A stretch of 64,000 bases of DNA from Pyronema omphalodes. Lineage: Eukaryota; Ascomycota; Pezizomycetes; Pezizales; Pyronemataceae. The DNA lies in contig JAJJXM010000052.1 in NCBI GenBank assembly GCA_024516155.1, positions 1-64,000 on the forward strand, read 5' to 3'. The position numbers and the translations under genes were made by a program. The notes under the pieces were generated by a model. The model had not been told where the DNA came from and ran no database searches. It was given only the letters and a program-made list of their open reading frames with translations. Positions 49,448 through 60,238 of this stretch are shown piece after piece. Positions within the stretch are counted from its first letter, which is position 1, and each line of letters opens with the position of its first letter.

Positions 49448-49547
49448 TGACGGAAGTGGGACTTGAACCCACGCTCAGTTTCCCGAACCAGGAATCGATA
49501 TTAAGGTAACCTTAACCTGGCGCCATAACCAACTCGGCCATCCCGCC
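49448..49547 (-). tRNA. tRNA-Leu(AAG) with 16-nt intron, second copy
   Basis: On the minus strand this is identical over all 100 nt to the gene at 31013-31112, including the 16-nt intron, its anticodon-pairing CCTTAA and the variable arm. The similarity continues only a few bases into both flanks (ACATT plus oligo-T downstream), so this is a separate dispersed copy, not part of a longer duplication. Confidence 0.95.
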
Positions 49548-51405
49548 TGTTTACGTTTTACCTTCATACTTACTTAATATGATGTATAGTACACTGTAAT
49601 GCTTAGCTTGTCCACTCCAGTTTCAGCGCAGAGGATGCAGAAGTGCAATGATTTATTATGTGTAGGTTTATGGTATATTAAGTTGTGGAGTTGAGCTTCT
49701 AATTTCCCTTCTGCAGGGCGTTCCTCCGCTTTCCCTTAACACTGTGCTTCACGACCTGACCTGACTGGAAGGCTGATCATCGATACATATTTGTTCCTTG
49801 TTACTTTAATCGCTAGATCAAGCCATAAACAGCGCCGTAAAATATCTGTATATGTACACTTGAAGTAATGTAATGTTATTCCAACGGCTGCCATCTTCTT
49901 TGAGTCCGCCACCAAAGTACATAGAAGGCCTACAGCATTTCATCCGCCGACCAGCGGCACAGAAACCCATAAGTCAATACATAGCTCCTGAAAAGAAGCA
50001 TATCAAGCCACCATTAAGCATTTCGATCGATTTACAATTTGCGACCGCTACTTTTTACTGGTAAAGTATGGACTAATGATTTGCCGATGTATGAGTGCAA
50101 AATGTGGCTCGCTTAACACGGGAACAATCAATTTAGTCCTGGAGATGATCATAAGTGCATTTCTCGAAACTACCGGTTGTTGTTTTGAAAGAAGATTAGG
50201 TTGGTGACAATTTAAAAAAGAAAAAACAAAGAAGCCAGAAGATATGTGCATAAATGTGCCACGATTCACACTATGAAAGTGCAACGATCGTTAAGCAATA
50301 AGCCGACTTTCTAGTGTCTTATCCTTAAGTTCTGGAATAAATGTCAGTCAATTTTAGCTCCGGTTGTTAAAGGGCATTATGTATTGGAAATGTGAAATGT
50401 AGAATTGGAACTTGTTACTCCGTGGCTAACGGTAAACTACAAGTGGTACACCGCTACGCTTCGACATGGCTCAAATAAGCATTATAAATTGTAGATCAAG
50501 TCCGAAGTTTCATGTCCACAAAGCGCTGTAAACTCTGAAGCCTCGCAAGCTTTCGCTTTGACGGAGCTATAGTCTCCTTACTTTCTCCACACAACGATAA
50601 AAAGCCACGATCAGCCGAAGATATCTAATCTCGATTGGTGGCTGAACAGTGGCTTACCGGCACTCTATGGCTTGCACATACATATTGATACATGGCGTAA
50701 TGGCGTAGGGAATCGACTTTTTCGAGCTTCAAGCTCCAACAGGGTAAGTGAGTAACAGTATCGTACAACGTGATTACAGATGGAATTTTGAGGAAGGTTG
50801 AGGGATATTGTGATGGATGCCTCCGAGAGACATGGAAAAATTACGGCTAAGGAGCTTAAGGGATTATAACTTCACGTGAATATGGTTCGCCCTGACCGAT
50901 ACACTGCGCATCGAAAAGTTTGGTAAAATAGATTAAATGAACAGTTCAATATGTTACACTGTAATCTACTTCATAGTACGTAATACGACGCCACCGCCGG
51001 ATACTTGTCGTGATATCACATGTGAGGTTCCGAAGAAAAAGTTTTGAGAAATATAAGCAAGTCGCTTATCGGAGCTAGAAAGTGTTGTCACGTCACCAGT
51101 GTCATGATATAGGGAGATACAGCTGAAGGAACACAACATGAGAATCACGATCTTATTCATGCAACAAAAAGTTACAAAACGTGTTATCTATGTGACCCAA
51201 ATCTAAGAAGCCGATAACCCAATCCAACCCAATACCATTCCGACCTAATCCATACTCTATAAAAATAGTAGTAGTAGTTAAAAACCAGTAACCAAAAAGT
51301 AACCAAAAGATCCATAATCCAATCCAATCCTAACCAATCCATGGTATCCAATCCATCCATTCCATTATTTTGTAAACCCAACCCGACATCGTTGTAAATC
51401 AAAAC
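49548..51405. other. Gene-free stretch
   Basis: This is AT-rich sequence with no supported gene. Near 51190-51360 CCAATCC-type short repeats occur in the 3' flank of the HAD gene. Confidence 0.55.
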
Positions 51406-52374
51406 TTACTCGTTAGAGGGAGTCAAAATCCCGTAACGAGCGTAATCAAACCCGACCAGCGAGTCACGAAGCTCTCCCATTCCGTCTCCAACCATTCCAG
51501 GCTGTCCCATGGTGTCATCTTCAGGAATTCTTCCATCAGCCTGGTCCTTCTCTGCCTCGCCCATCAATCCTGCCAAAACATGCTCCTCCCGTCCAGAGTA
51601 CTCTTGGAGCAAGCCAGGGTGGGGAACCCAAACCACCCGCATTCCAGCACGTCTCGCAGCTTCTACACCGGGAACTGCATCCTCGAATACCAGGCATTCT
51701 GCGGGGGTGATTGTGGGCTTTCCTTCCGCCCTCAATCCTGCGTTGATAGTCTCCAGTGCCAACAAGAAAATGTCCGGAGCAGGCTTTCCCCGTCTAATTC
51801 TGGGGTCGTCACCAAGCACCTGACGCTCCTTAGGGAACAGTTTGAAAAGGTGCTGGAGATGTGAAGTCTTGAGCTGGTAGTTGTAGGAAGCCGAAGAGGT
51901 AGCAAGGGCGATGTGGATTTTGTCTTGAGGGTAGTTTTCGGGGGAGGAGTTGATGAGAGTTGAGACGAGTTCTAGGACACCAGGGAGGATACCAGCGGAG
52001 GGGAAGGTCTGGGCTTGTAATGCCTTCTGGCGAGAAAGGTACTCCTCGAGAGGAATCGGTAGCTGAGCCCAGTCCTGGAAGACTTTGGTGGCCTAAATGG
52101 TGAGCTTTGAAGATGATGAATAGTGGTGGCGAAACTTACTGCTGACACGGGACGTCCCTGAAGCTGTGCCTTGATGTTCCAGGTGAGAGGGGGACGACCA
52201 AGCTCAGCGAGCAAGGTGTTCGTCACCTTGGTGTAGAGGTCTTCGGTATTGAGCAAGAGCCCGTCCATGTCAAAAAGACAGGCGCGGACGGGAGGCGGGT
52301 AGCTGGATAAGGTCAGCGCTGTTTCATAGCTAGGCGGCTGCTGGGAGAGTCGCATACTTGGCTTCAGATGGCAT
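51406..52374 (-). CDS. HAD-superfamily sugar-phosphatase-like hydrolase
   Basis: Three exons, 52374-52358, 52302-52140 and 52092-51406 (introns of 55 and 47 bp), give 288 aa. Exon 1 is only 17 nt. Skipping the first intron would leave MPSEAKYATLPAAA followed by a stop. After splicing, the protein begins MPSEANYPPPVRACLFDMDG, placing the nucleophile Asp motif FDMDGLLLN (motif I) near residue 17. Motif II is near LATSSAS, motif III Lys in RRGKPAPDIFLLA, and motif IV in VFEDAVPGVEAARRAGM. This resembles the HDHD1/GS1 and Dog1/Gpp1 phosphatase group. The substrate is unknown. The stop codon overlaps a GTAAGT donor-like sequence, so a further exon is conceivable. Confidence 0.9.
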
Positions 52375-55340
52375 TATGAATATGTTTAAGTTTGATGTAA
52401 TATGCGATTAAAAGTAGAAACTCAGACAGTATTAGGAGTAGTAGATGAGGTGAGGAGAAGATAGACAGAAATGCCTCGAGAAATGTCGTCGTTTATGAGC
52501 AAAAAAAAGCTCCGGGTCTCTCTTGTCCTTGTCCAGGGCTCGAAACTAAATTTACAACTGAAGGACCTAACTGCGCTAGTTGCTACGCTAGATGCCGACT
52601 CCAACCTTCCCTCCACGAGCCAACTTTAAGCCTGTCAGACAGGCGTGCATAAGTCAACTACGCCATGGCGCCAGCAAAACAATAGCCGTCGACAGCCATC
52701 GCTTCTACCGGGTTGGATACGCAGAAGGGCTTCTAGCGGAGGCAGCAGTGGTGGCAGAGCGGAGGGCAGCAGCAGCGGTGGATGGATGGACAGTGGACGC
52801 CGTCGACGGTTGGACGATGAGACAGTGGGACGCCGTGGGACGCCGTGGGATGGCGTGAGAGCAGCCGCTCAGTTCAGAAGAGCCATTCCAGAGTCTACCG
52901 CCAGAGTGAGCCGGACAAAGGACAGGATTTGGATAGAACCGGGCATCGAACTTGGTGGACGGTCAGGACGGGCATCACTCAATCAGGACTCGGTCAGTAT
53001 TCAATGCCAGAGCTCATACAGAAGACATCAACAAGGACAAATAAAGACAAAGGACAAGGCCAATCAGACCAGGCTCCAAACGGCACAGGTACCATAGCAG
53101 CCGGTCCATCAACAGCATACAATGCAAGACATAATCCATCCCGAATCCATAGCAGTCTCCCGATCCACGGCGGACATCGACAGCAAGATGTTGGCAATTT
53201 GATTGTATCGGGAGCATGCGATTGAGATCAAGTCTGGTTCCAACATTCAATCCGCTCGCTAAATAACTGATTCTCAAAAACCCAGCCCGTCAACTGCACA
53301 CGATCTGTGAAAATTATCCAGGCAGATATCTACACCGCATATATCGCCATGCAACCCATGTTTCTGTGTGCAACATTTAAATGAACCTCTCCACACAGAT
53401 GACGCCATATCTACACTTCAACCGTGTTTGACAAACGGCCTCGATGCGCACATAAGGAATCAAGAAGCTCCTGCCCTTTCTCGGCTTCCGGTCCCTGCAC
53501 TCAATGTCCTGGGTCCCTGGAGAAAGACCCTTTGAGCCGTTTGTCGGGATGCGAGCGCACGTTTCAGTTCCGAATTGATCGTAAGGCTAGAGGCATCTAA
53601 TTGCGGCTAGAGCAGGTACATTTCTAGGGTGCTGATAGAAAAAGCAGCGTTGAATCGCCGGGCAGCTTTTAATGCGCACGATAACTGGCCGAATGCTCGT
53701 GTAGGGGCAAGATATAGTGCAGGGAGATGCACAGGAGAAGTCCGCTCCTTTCCACTGCCGAGCATGGAATCGTGGAACCAATCCGGGTCGATGAGCATAG
53801 TTGAACACTCGTCCGCTTATGGTGATAGCGCCGAACATCGTCTCATTCGCGAAAAGACGCTTTCCTTCCGGTCGGAGTCTCTTCCTGCGAGCCGATTGCT
53901 CGCGGCCATCTGGAGCTGGTTTGATGGCAGTACTGGCGGTCGATCTGGTTTCTGAAATGCAATGCTGCTCACTCCTCAATAATTTCTCCGTTCTCCTCCT
54001 TTTAGATATGTATGACCAGGATCCAAAAAATCTCTCCGATCCCGGGGGACAGGGTTAGCACGATGAGTGGGGCGTACGAGATGACGCCGAATTGAAGATA
54101 GCGATAAACGCTCTACATCAAGAGTAGAAAATGTTTCCCTCTAGGTAGAAATTCTTCACCTTCCTTTATCCCGTGGCGTTTCAAGGCGTACAATTGGATC
54201 ACTCATCCATCGTGGATGCATCAGATATCACTCCTCGGGCCAACCCCAAATTTTTCGGCCTTTGATCGGCTATTCATCAAAATAGCGCTACAAAAGCAGA
54301 CGTGTCTCTTCGAGTTTAGCATAAAATGTTCACCCGTGATTCGCACCGAGGTAGCCGTGCATATGTATGTATAATCAACGTGGAGACTCGGGAAGGTACA
54401 CTTACGGACTCGGCATGAAGCCGAAAGAATGAAGATACTTAAGGCTACATACCTACCAACGGCCAACAAGCTGACTGCGGTCAAAGCTTTACTGCAGGCC
54501 CTTCGACGGCCGGCAGACCCGTTGCACTCCGCGTGTGACCGAAGTATATGTTGTGTACATAACAACATGTCTTCTTGAAAATTATCGCAGCTATCGGTGA
54601 AGGGTTAACCCCCCGAATGCCGTTGGCACATTGTTTCTTGGCTAATATTGAGTGCGCGGATAGACTCCATCACACATCAACTTTTTGAGATTCAACATGG
54701 AATGCCATCTTACATAGGCCATCTTCCCGCTGTCCGGGTCCGGTATTTCTTTGATGCAAAAGGAAATCTTGGTGCCCTAAGCCCCGAAGTAGCTCCGTTC
54801 CGTTGCGTTGGTGAGCCCGCTTTAAGGCCGCAATATGCAAGGCATCAACTGGGCGGACGCAGCACATTTAAAGCACGCAGCGAATCTAGAATTCAAGCGG
54901 TGCAATTATCTAATGCCAATAGACCCCTGGGTATCTTCGGGGAACTTCAGGAAACAAACTACCAACTTTGTTTCTGCCGTGCCAAAATCTGTATCTCCAA
55001 TTGGTTACCAGTATTGTGAATTTCCTGAGAAAAAGATTCCTTGGTCATCTTCTTGCATACTTACGCATCACTGCGGCCCATACTGATTTAATCTCACGGC
55101 GAGTTTTCTAATATCAGTTGGCAATTGCGCCGTATCAGAGAGTGGAGAGTCATCAAAGCTGCATCCACCAGAATAGTATTGTCACACAGGCTCGTGATAT
55201 TCGATGAAGCTACGAACACGCTAGTGCAACGACACGTTACACCTGCCTCTGCTCTACTCTACGCGTCGGCGCGGTCTATGTACAACGCCTGCCCATCTAG
55301 CATCCCGCGCACATTCACCTCCATCGGAGTCCAGCTCACC
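52375..55340. other. Long intergenic region without a supported gene
   Basis: Open frames at 52592-53225, 53587-53979 and 54648-55019 overlap each other on both strands and show no domains or consistent splice sites. A tRNA-like relic is noted at 52591-52672. The final part is the presumed MHF1 promoter. Confidence 0.5.
52591..52672 (-). other. tRNA-like relic (A-box and degenerate B-box)
   Basis: Read on the minus strand, the segment starts GGCGCCATGGCGTAGTTGAC, with an A-box match of 11 of 12 (TGGCGTAGTTGA). It has an anticodon-arm-like hairpin GCCTGTCTGACAGGC and a B-box-like GGTTGGAGTCG with two mismatches to GGTTCGANTCC. The acceptor and T stems do not pair, so it is not a functional tRNA. 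It could be a tRNA pseudogene or a head of a tRNA-derived SINE. Confidence 0.35.
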
Positions 55341-56263
55341 ATGTCCGACGAAGATTCCGCCGCTCACCGTGAAGTAAGTCCGGAATTCACACCCAATACC
55401 ATTCGGAATCCATCCCGAGTGTCAAGACACCCCCACGTCCCCACGTCCCGCTGTTCTTCGGCCCTATTTTCAAGCTATCGACGTCTACGTCCGTCCAATA
55501 CCTACTGGCCGAGCTTGTAGAGCAATCGGCGTCCCCCACTCTTCCCTACGTACTTCTGTCGTCTTTGTCTCCCGCTGTTTTCGGCCCTATTTCCAAGACA
55601 CCGATAAGCTATCAAGCTATCTCCGCTTGATGCTTGCTGGCCGAACACACCGGCAGAACTCTTTATCATACGCTACTTTATACCTACATTCCAATTCCAA
55701 ATACTGTGGATTTTACCCCTCCTGTCATTGCATAGCCTTTGGATCTACACACGGGTTCTTTGCTATACATTAGAGCTGACATGTTGTGGTCCCATAGCGT
55801 TTAAAATCTGCCTTATGGTACACAATTGGCAAGGCAGTCGACAACGTAGGAGTTGAACTTGATGTGAACGCCACCCCACAGTTTATTGGTGCGCTTACGG
55901 AGATGGTCTTTTCGCAAGTTGAGCTTGTGGCTAAGGATTTGGAGTCGTTTGCGAAGTAACTATACCTCTCTTTACATCCACCAATCGCTTTACCTACATT
56001 GCTGCCTACATGGTTACCTTCGGAACTAACCTACATGAGTTGCCCATTCTTATATAATGAAGACGTGGCAAGCGAGCTTTTACCTGTGGAAATTATGCTG
56101 ATGGATTTTGAATAGTCACGCAGGCCGTAGCACCGTTTCCACCGACGATGTCCTACTCCTTACTCGTAGAAACCAAGCCCTCGGCGAGATTATCAAAGAG
56201 AAAGTAGAAGAAGAGGCTAGAAAGCGAGGGGAGAAAGAAAAGCCTGCCAAGAAAAAGAAGTAG
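55341..56263 (+). CDS. MHF1: MHF1 / CENP-S histone-fold protein
   Basis: This is a histone-fold subunit that pairs with MHF2 (CENP-X). It acts with the Fanconi-type FANCM/Mph1 helicase in fork repair and in the inner kinetochore (CENP-T-W-S-X). Three exons, 55341-55373, 55798-55955 and 56116-56263 (introns of 424 and 160 bp), give 112 aa. The fold is recognisable: RLKSALWYTIGKAVDNVG (helix 1), ATPQFIGALTEMVFSQVELVAKDLESFA (helix 2) and HAGRSTVSTDDVLLLTRRNQAL (loop 2 and helix 3). The C-terminus is basic (AKKKK). The first intron is unusually long and contains an internal duplication of a CCCGCTGTT..TTCGGCCCTATTT block. Confidence 0.93.
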
Positions 56264-58202
56264 GAGCAGACTTAAATGGGTTACGAAATACATGATGAAA
56301 TTTGGCGTTTGGCGAATAATAATAATTTTTGATTCAGGAATACCGTTGTTATGTGCTTTATATTACTACGCTAGATGTAAATAAAGATATTTGTGAAACC
56401 TCAGTTCGGCTACGGATGTTAGCTGGAATTCCTCTACTACGAAAGAGAGAAACTGCGGCTATGGTAATCGACTCAGCCCTATGATGCTATGTTTATCTCT
56501 TGAGTTAGCTCGTAGGCCCAAGCCACTGTCAGAGCTAGTTGTGTTTCGGCAAAGCTTTGTCGATTCTAGAAACCTTCCTCGGCCCGGAGTAAATACTCTA
56601 GAGCAGCCCGTCATGCAAGCTACTCCACGGTACCGGCATCTATATCCACCTCGGAACATTTTACCGATTCGGAATCTACTCACCGGATCCAGGCGCCGAA
56701 CGTGGGATGAAATCTCACATGAGATTATCAACTAGCCGCACAAAGATTAAATTTATTTCTTTATTCAAGACAAAGACTAACATTAATGCATTTGTCGAGG
56801 ATAATTTTGATCGGAATTTTTCATCAAGAAACTATAACTATCAGACCATGTACTCATATCCGAGTGAGCCTTTATGATAGTTCCGAGAGACCAACCCTCT
56901 TGCGAGAATATGATTCCGGAATCAAACTGCCTGTACTATTCAGCCTTAAATTACGGTATTACAATCTATAGGGACCTCAAGCCATTAAGCTTCTTCTTTT
57001 GGTAAATTTTTACGGATGGGAATTACACTTTCAGGCTCTAGGAAATAGGAAATATTATCCTACATGCGTAGACCACGTAGCTTTGCGAGTCTCAATTAGG
57101 CGGATACTTGCCGCTGAAGTTACACGAGACAGAGTTTCGTTGATGTTAACTATGAATTTCTGGGATGGGAATTTACGTATTAGATGTATATTATTTAGGT
57201 TGAGGCGGCTATTTACGTCAGAGGCAGGGCTAATTCGATCATCTATGTAAGGTGGATAACTGGCCCTGAAGCTTTGTAATGTTTTGCTGTGGAATCGGCA
57301 TGTTAATGGAATTCACTAAGTTCTGGCGCTTAATTTGAAATCATTCCTGTACAGTTCCGTGTTGAAGCCGTTTGAAAACATTCAAGAAGTTCAATCATAA
57401 AGTTCTAAGATTGCTGTGGATTATGTAAAATACAGAATGGGGGGGGGGGGGGGGGGGGTTAAAGTCTCCTTGACAACTCGGGTACTGCACTTGGTGACTT
57501 GTCACTTGGCAAACTGTGGAACTACCTTATGAGATGAAAGGTACGCACATAACGTGTTTGGTTGGGTACGGCGCTTTCCCTATCGTGAATATGGAATATG
57601 GGATACATATATGCATACTATGTCTATATAGTGTGTTTACAGACTTTATGTAATATCCTCGTACTCGACTACCCAGATATTCGCTTTAGAAAATGCGAAA
57701 CAGCTGTTTCTTTCAATGGCATATTATTATCTTCACGTGCACATCTTTTTAGATTAACCTGCATTCTGTATTGCCTTTCTAAAGCTCTAATATCTACCTC
57801 ATAAAAAGAAGCAATTTGTCACCAAAAAGAAAGCCGATTAACAAGATTTAGGTCATACAACCCGTTCTTGATACATAGCTGCGCACTCGACATTCGGCCC
57901 TTACATCAGCCCTTACTATTGGACTTATGTAACGAATAAGCTTATGTCGGTAATGATATACGGAAATAATCTACTCTTGTAATAGTTTATTCTACGTATG
58001 GTGCTGCTGACAGACCGAGCTGAGGGGGCTGAGATGATGAAGGGGGTGTATATAGATATGTTTCTTCCTCCCCCAGCTGACTGAAGATACTTATCACAAA
58101 GTTTTCATATCACCCATCCGTGGCCATCAACACTCAAGCAGTTACTATACGCTTTCTCGTTCGCAGCTGAAAACATCATACGATATCACTCGCATATTAA
58201 TC
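56264..58202. other. AT-rich gene-free stretch
   Basis: No supported gene. A 20-nt poly-G tract lies at 57439-57458. Short frames such as 56999-57250 are AT-rich and unsupported. This may be old decayed sequence. Confidence 0.5.
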
Positions 58203-58710
58203 ATGATGAAAGACAAATGGGAAAATAGCTTGTTCGGCTGCTTCAATAGCATGAATACCTGTATTTTCGGTCTTTCCACCCTTAGATATACACTATCTAA
58301 AAGAACTTAGGTATGATGGCCACATTCTGTCCCTGTATACTCTTTGGACGGACACGATACCGACTACGACACCCAACTTTTGATGGCCACAATTGTTGCA
58401 ACTTTTCGGTATGCAATCCTCCTTTTCCTCTATCTTCTTAAACTGTATTAACAATTAATTCTAGTGCTTCACACAATGTATCTGCATGTTAACACCAATC
58501 TCCTGTATCCAGAGAATGATACAGAGAAAGGAAATCAGAGAGAAACACAATCTTGAAGGAGGGTGCTGTGGGGATTGTATGGCGAGCATTTTTTGTTCAT
58601 GCTGTGAATTGGCACAAGAGGAGAGAGAGGTGCTTATGAAACAGAGTAAGGCGCACGAACGGGTGGGGTATATTAAGCCGCAGGGGATGGTTTATGTTCG
58701 GAGAAACTAA
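58203..58710 (+). CDS. PLAC8-family cysteine-rich protein
   Basis: Three exons, 58203-58260, 58311-58408 and 58465-58710 (introns of 50 and 56 bp), give 133 aa. The splice joins create the family architecture: WENSLFGCF at the N-terminus, CPCILFGRTRYRL after the first junction, then CCNF-CFTQCICM across the second, and the C-terminal EIREKHNLEGGCCGDCMASIFCSCCELAQEEREV signature. PLAC8 proteins are small membrane-associated proteins, including plant FWL/PCR metal and organ-size factors. In fungi the role is mostly unknown. About fourteen cysteines are present. The C-terminal 25 residues are hydrophilic. Confidence 0.93.
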
Positions 58711-59476
58711 ATGATGAGAGTTATGAAAAACAGAGGCGAATTGGCGTAGATATGACTGAGATGGTAGTTGTGAATTACGAGTATCGGGTTGCAGGAGTTC
58801 GGATTTATTTCTTATAGCGAATATAGAGCAGGAAATTATTGCAAGGTAGGCTCCAACGTATAAAGGGATGCTTACTATGTAATCTCTATACTTGTTATCT
58901 TTTAAATTTGGAAATTTTGTTTCAAATTTCAGGCTCCCTATGAGCAAGTTTGAAGTCCAGTCAGTGCTTATGTGTGACGCGGATGAAACATGATCTCACA
59001 GGTGCTACACACCGCAAATGCCCACACCTGCATGCAACAGTCATCCTTCCTTTAAGTCTAGACTATCATAATAACTTTATTCATCACTATTCATCCCGAA
59101 ATTGCTGTTGAGCTGAGATGAACACTTACCGAGCTCAAGAGCCGCTTTTCCACAACCCTCAAAGCTCCCAGACACATTTCGCAGCGTAGGGATTCCCAAC
59201 GCCCCAACAATAGGGGATCATCCTATCTCCACAATTCTATCTCCGCGAACTATTTAGCGTGTTCGTAAAACGGGCCGATCCCTCAAACCCCGGGGTTTAG
59301 ATGGACGGTGGGGATTAGGTACTTTCATTATGTTGATCATAAGGCAGAATATGGATTAATATTTAATCTGGACAGTGGAAACTTTAAAGAATATCTTAAA
59401 TGATTACTGATCGTGCCATATCTTCCGAGACATTGGACGTAAGCTAGAGAGTTTACCAAACTTCGTCAGGTTCGTT
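58711..59476. other. Gene-free spacer
   Basis: This is AT-rich sequence between the PLAC8 gene and the orphan gene. No supported gene was found. Confidence 0.55.
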
Positions 59477-60212
59477 ATGGGGGCCTTCGGTATGCGTGTA
59501 CGGCGGTAGCGCTGGGAGCTGCCGACGTCTAACTATGAAGCGCTGAATTAGGAGCTGGAGTAAAAGAGCATATTTGAATTGCGTAGGTGATGCAATATTT
59601 GAGATTCGTGGAAGGTGCCTTTCTCGCGATGAATTTGAGACTCGTTTTGTTAATGCAATGAAGAGTGATATCGATAAATATGGTTCGAGTCATACCATTC
59701 CGGGAATGGATGGTATATGGAGGAGTTTCAGGCTAAATTATACCTACAGGCTACGGAATTATAGAGGCATCATAATTCCACGCATATCGAGCTTGTTTTT
59801 ACATGAATCGGGCAGACATGTCCGCTTTTCGTGGGTTTTCAGATGCGATAACAGTCAGCTTGCAAGACACCAAGCACTGGGGTTTCGGTTTATAGATCTA
59901 GTGATTCCAAATCCACAATCCAGGGTTATAATATCATTCTACGGAAGGAAACGCGATTTTAGGGATGTAGGCGGTTATTTGAGATCTGCGCAATATATGG
60001 GGACATGGAAGCAGCATGACCCCAGTTTTTTTTATGGTCGCCCAATTTATTTCACTATGCACTGTACTGGGGCTGTGAAACCACAATTATTCAGGGAATC
60101 GTCAATTCAATATCATATTGCAATTTCTAAAACAAATCACTTCTTAAGTCGTGCATACATCACAAAAGGACAACACAAAGCAGACTATTCTAATACCGCG
60201 CAAAGATCATAA
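59477..60212 (+). CDS. Orphan protein of unknown function, 212 aa (inferred two exons)
   Basis: The open frame from 59547 to 60212 has no ATG at its beginning. I infer a 13-nt first exon (59477-59489, MGAF plus one base) spliced through a 97-bp intron (donor GTATGC, acceptor GCGTAG at 59586) into exon 2 (59587-60212). This gives MGAFGDAIFEIRGRCLSRDEF at the start. The protein has mixed alpha/beta composition and many Arg, Phe and Tyr residues, with no signal peptide or membrane segment and no family I recognise. Its stop is 26 bp from the stop of the convergent GPI-protein gene. Alternatively it is a chance frame, but 210 sense codons in AT-rich DNA argue against that. Confidence 0.45.
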
Positions 60213-60238
60213 AAAATGCCACCAGAACAATAAGAAAA

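Noticed and set aside
53587..53979. 130-codon minus-strand frame with equally open frames on both strands
   Set aside because: Overlapping open frames on both strands and no family resemblance. Could be decayed sequence but nothing supports a gene.
54648..55019. 123-codon plus-strand frame upstream of MHF1
   Set aside because: Antisense is also open and no motif is recognised.
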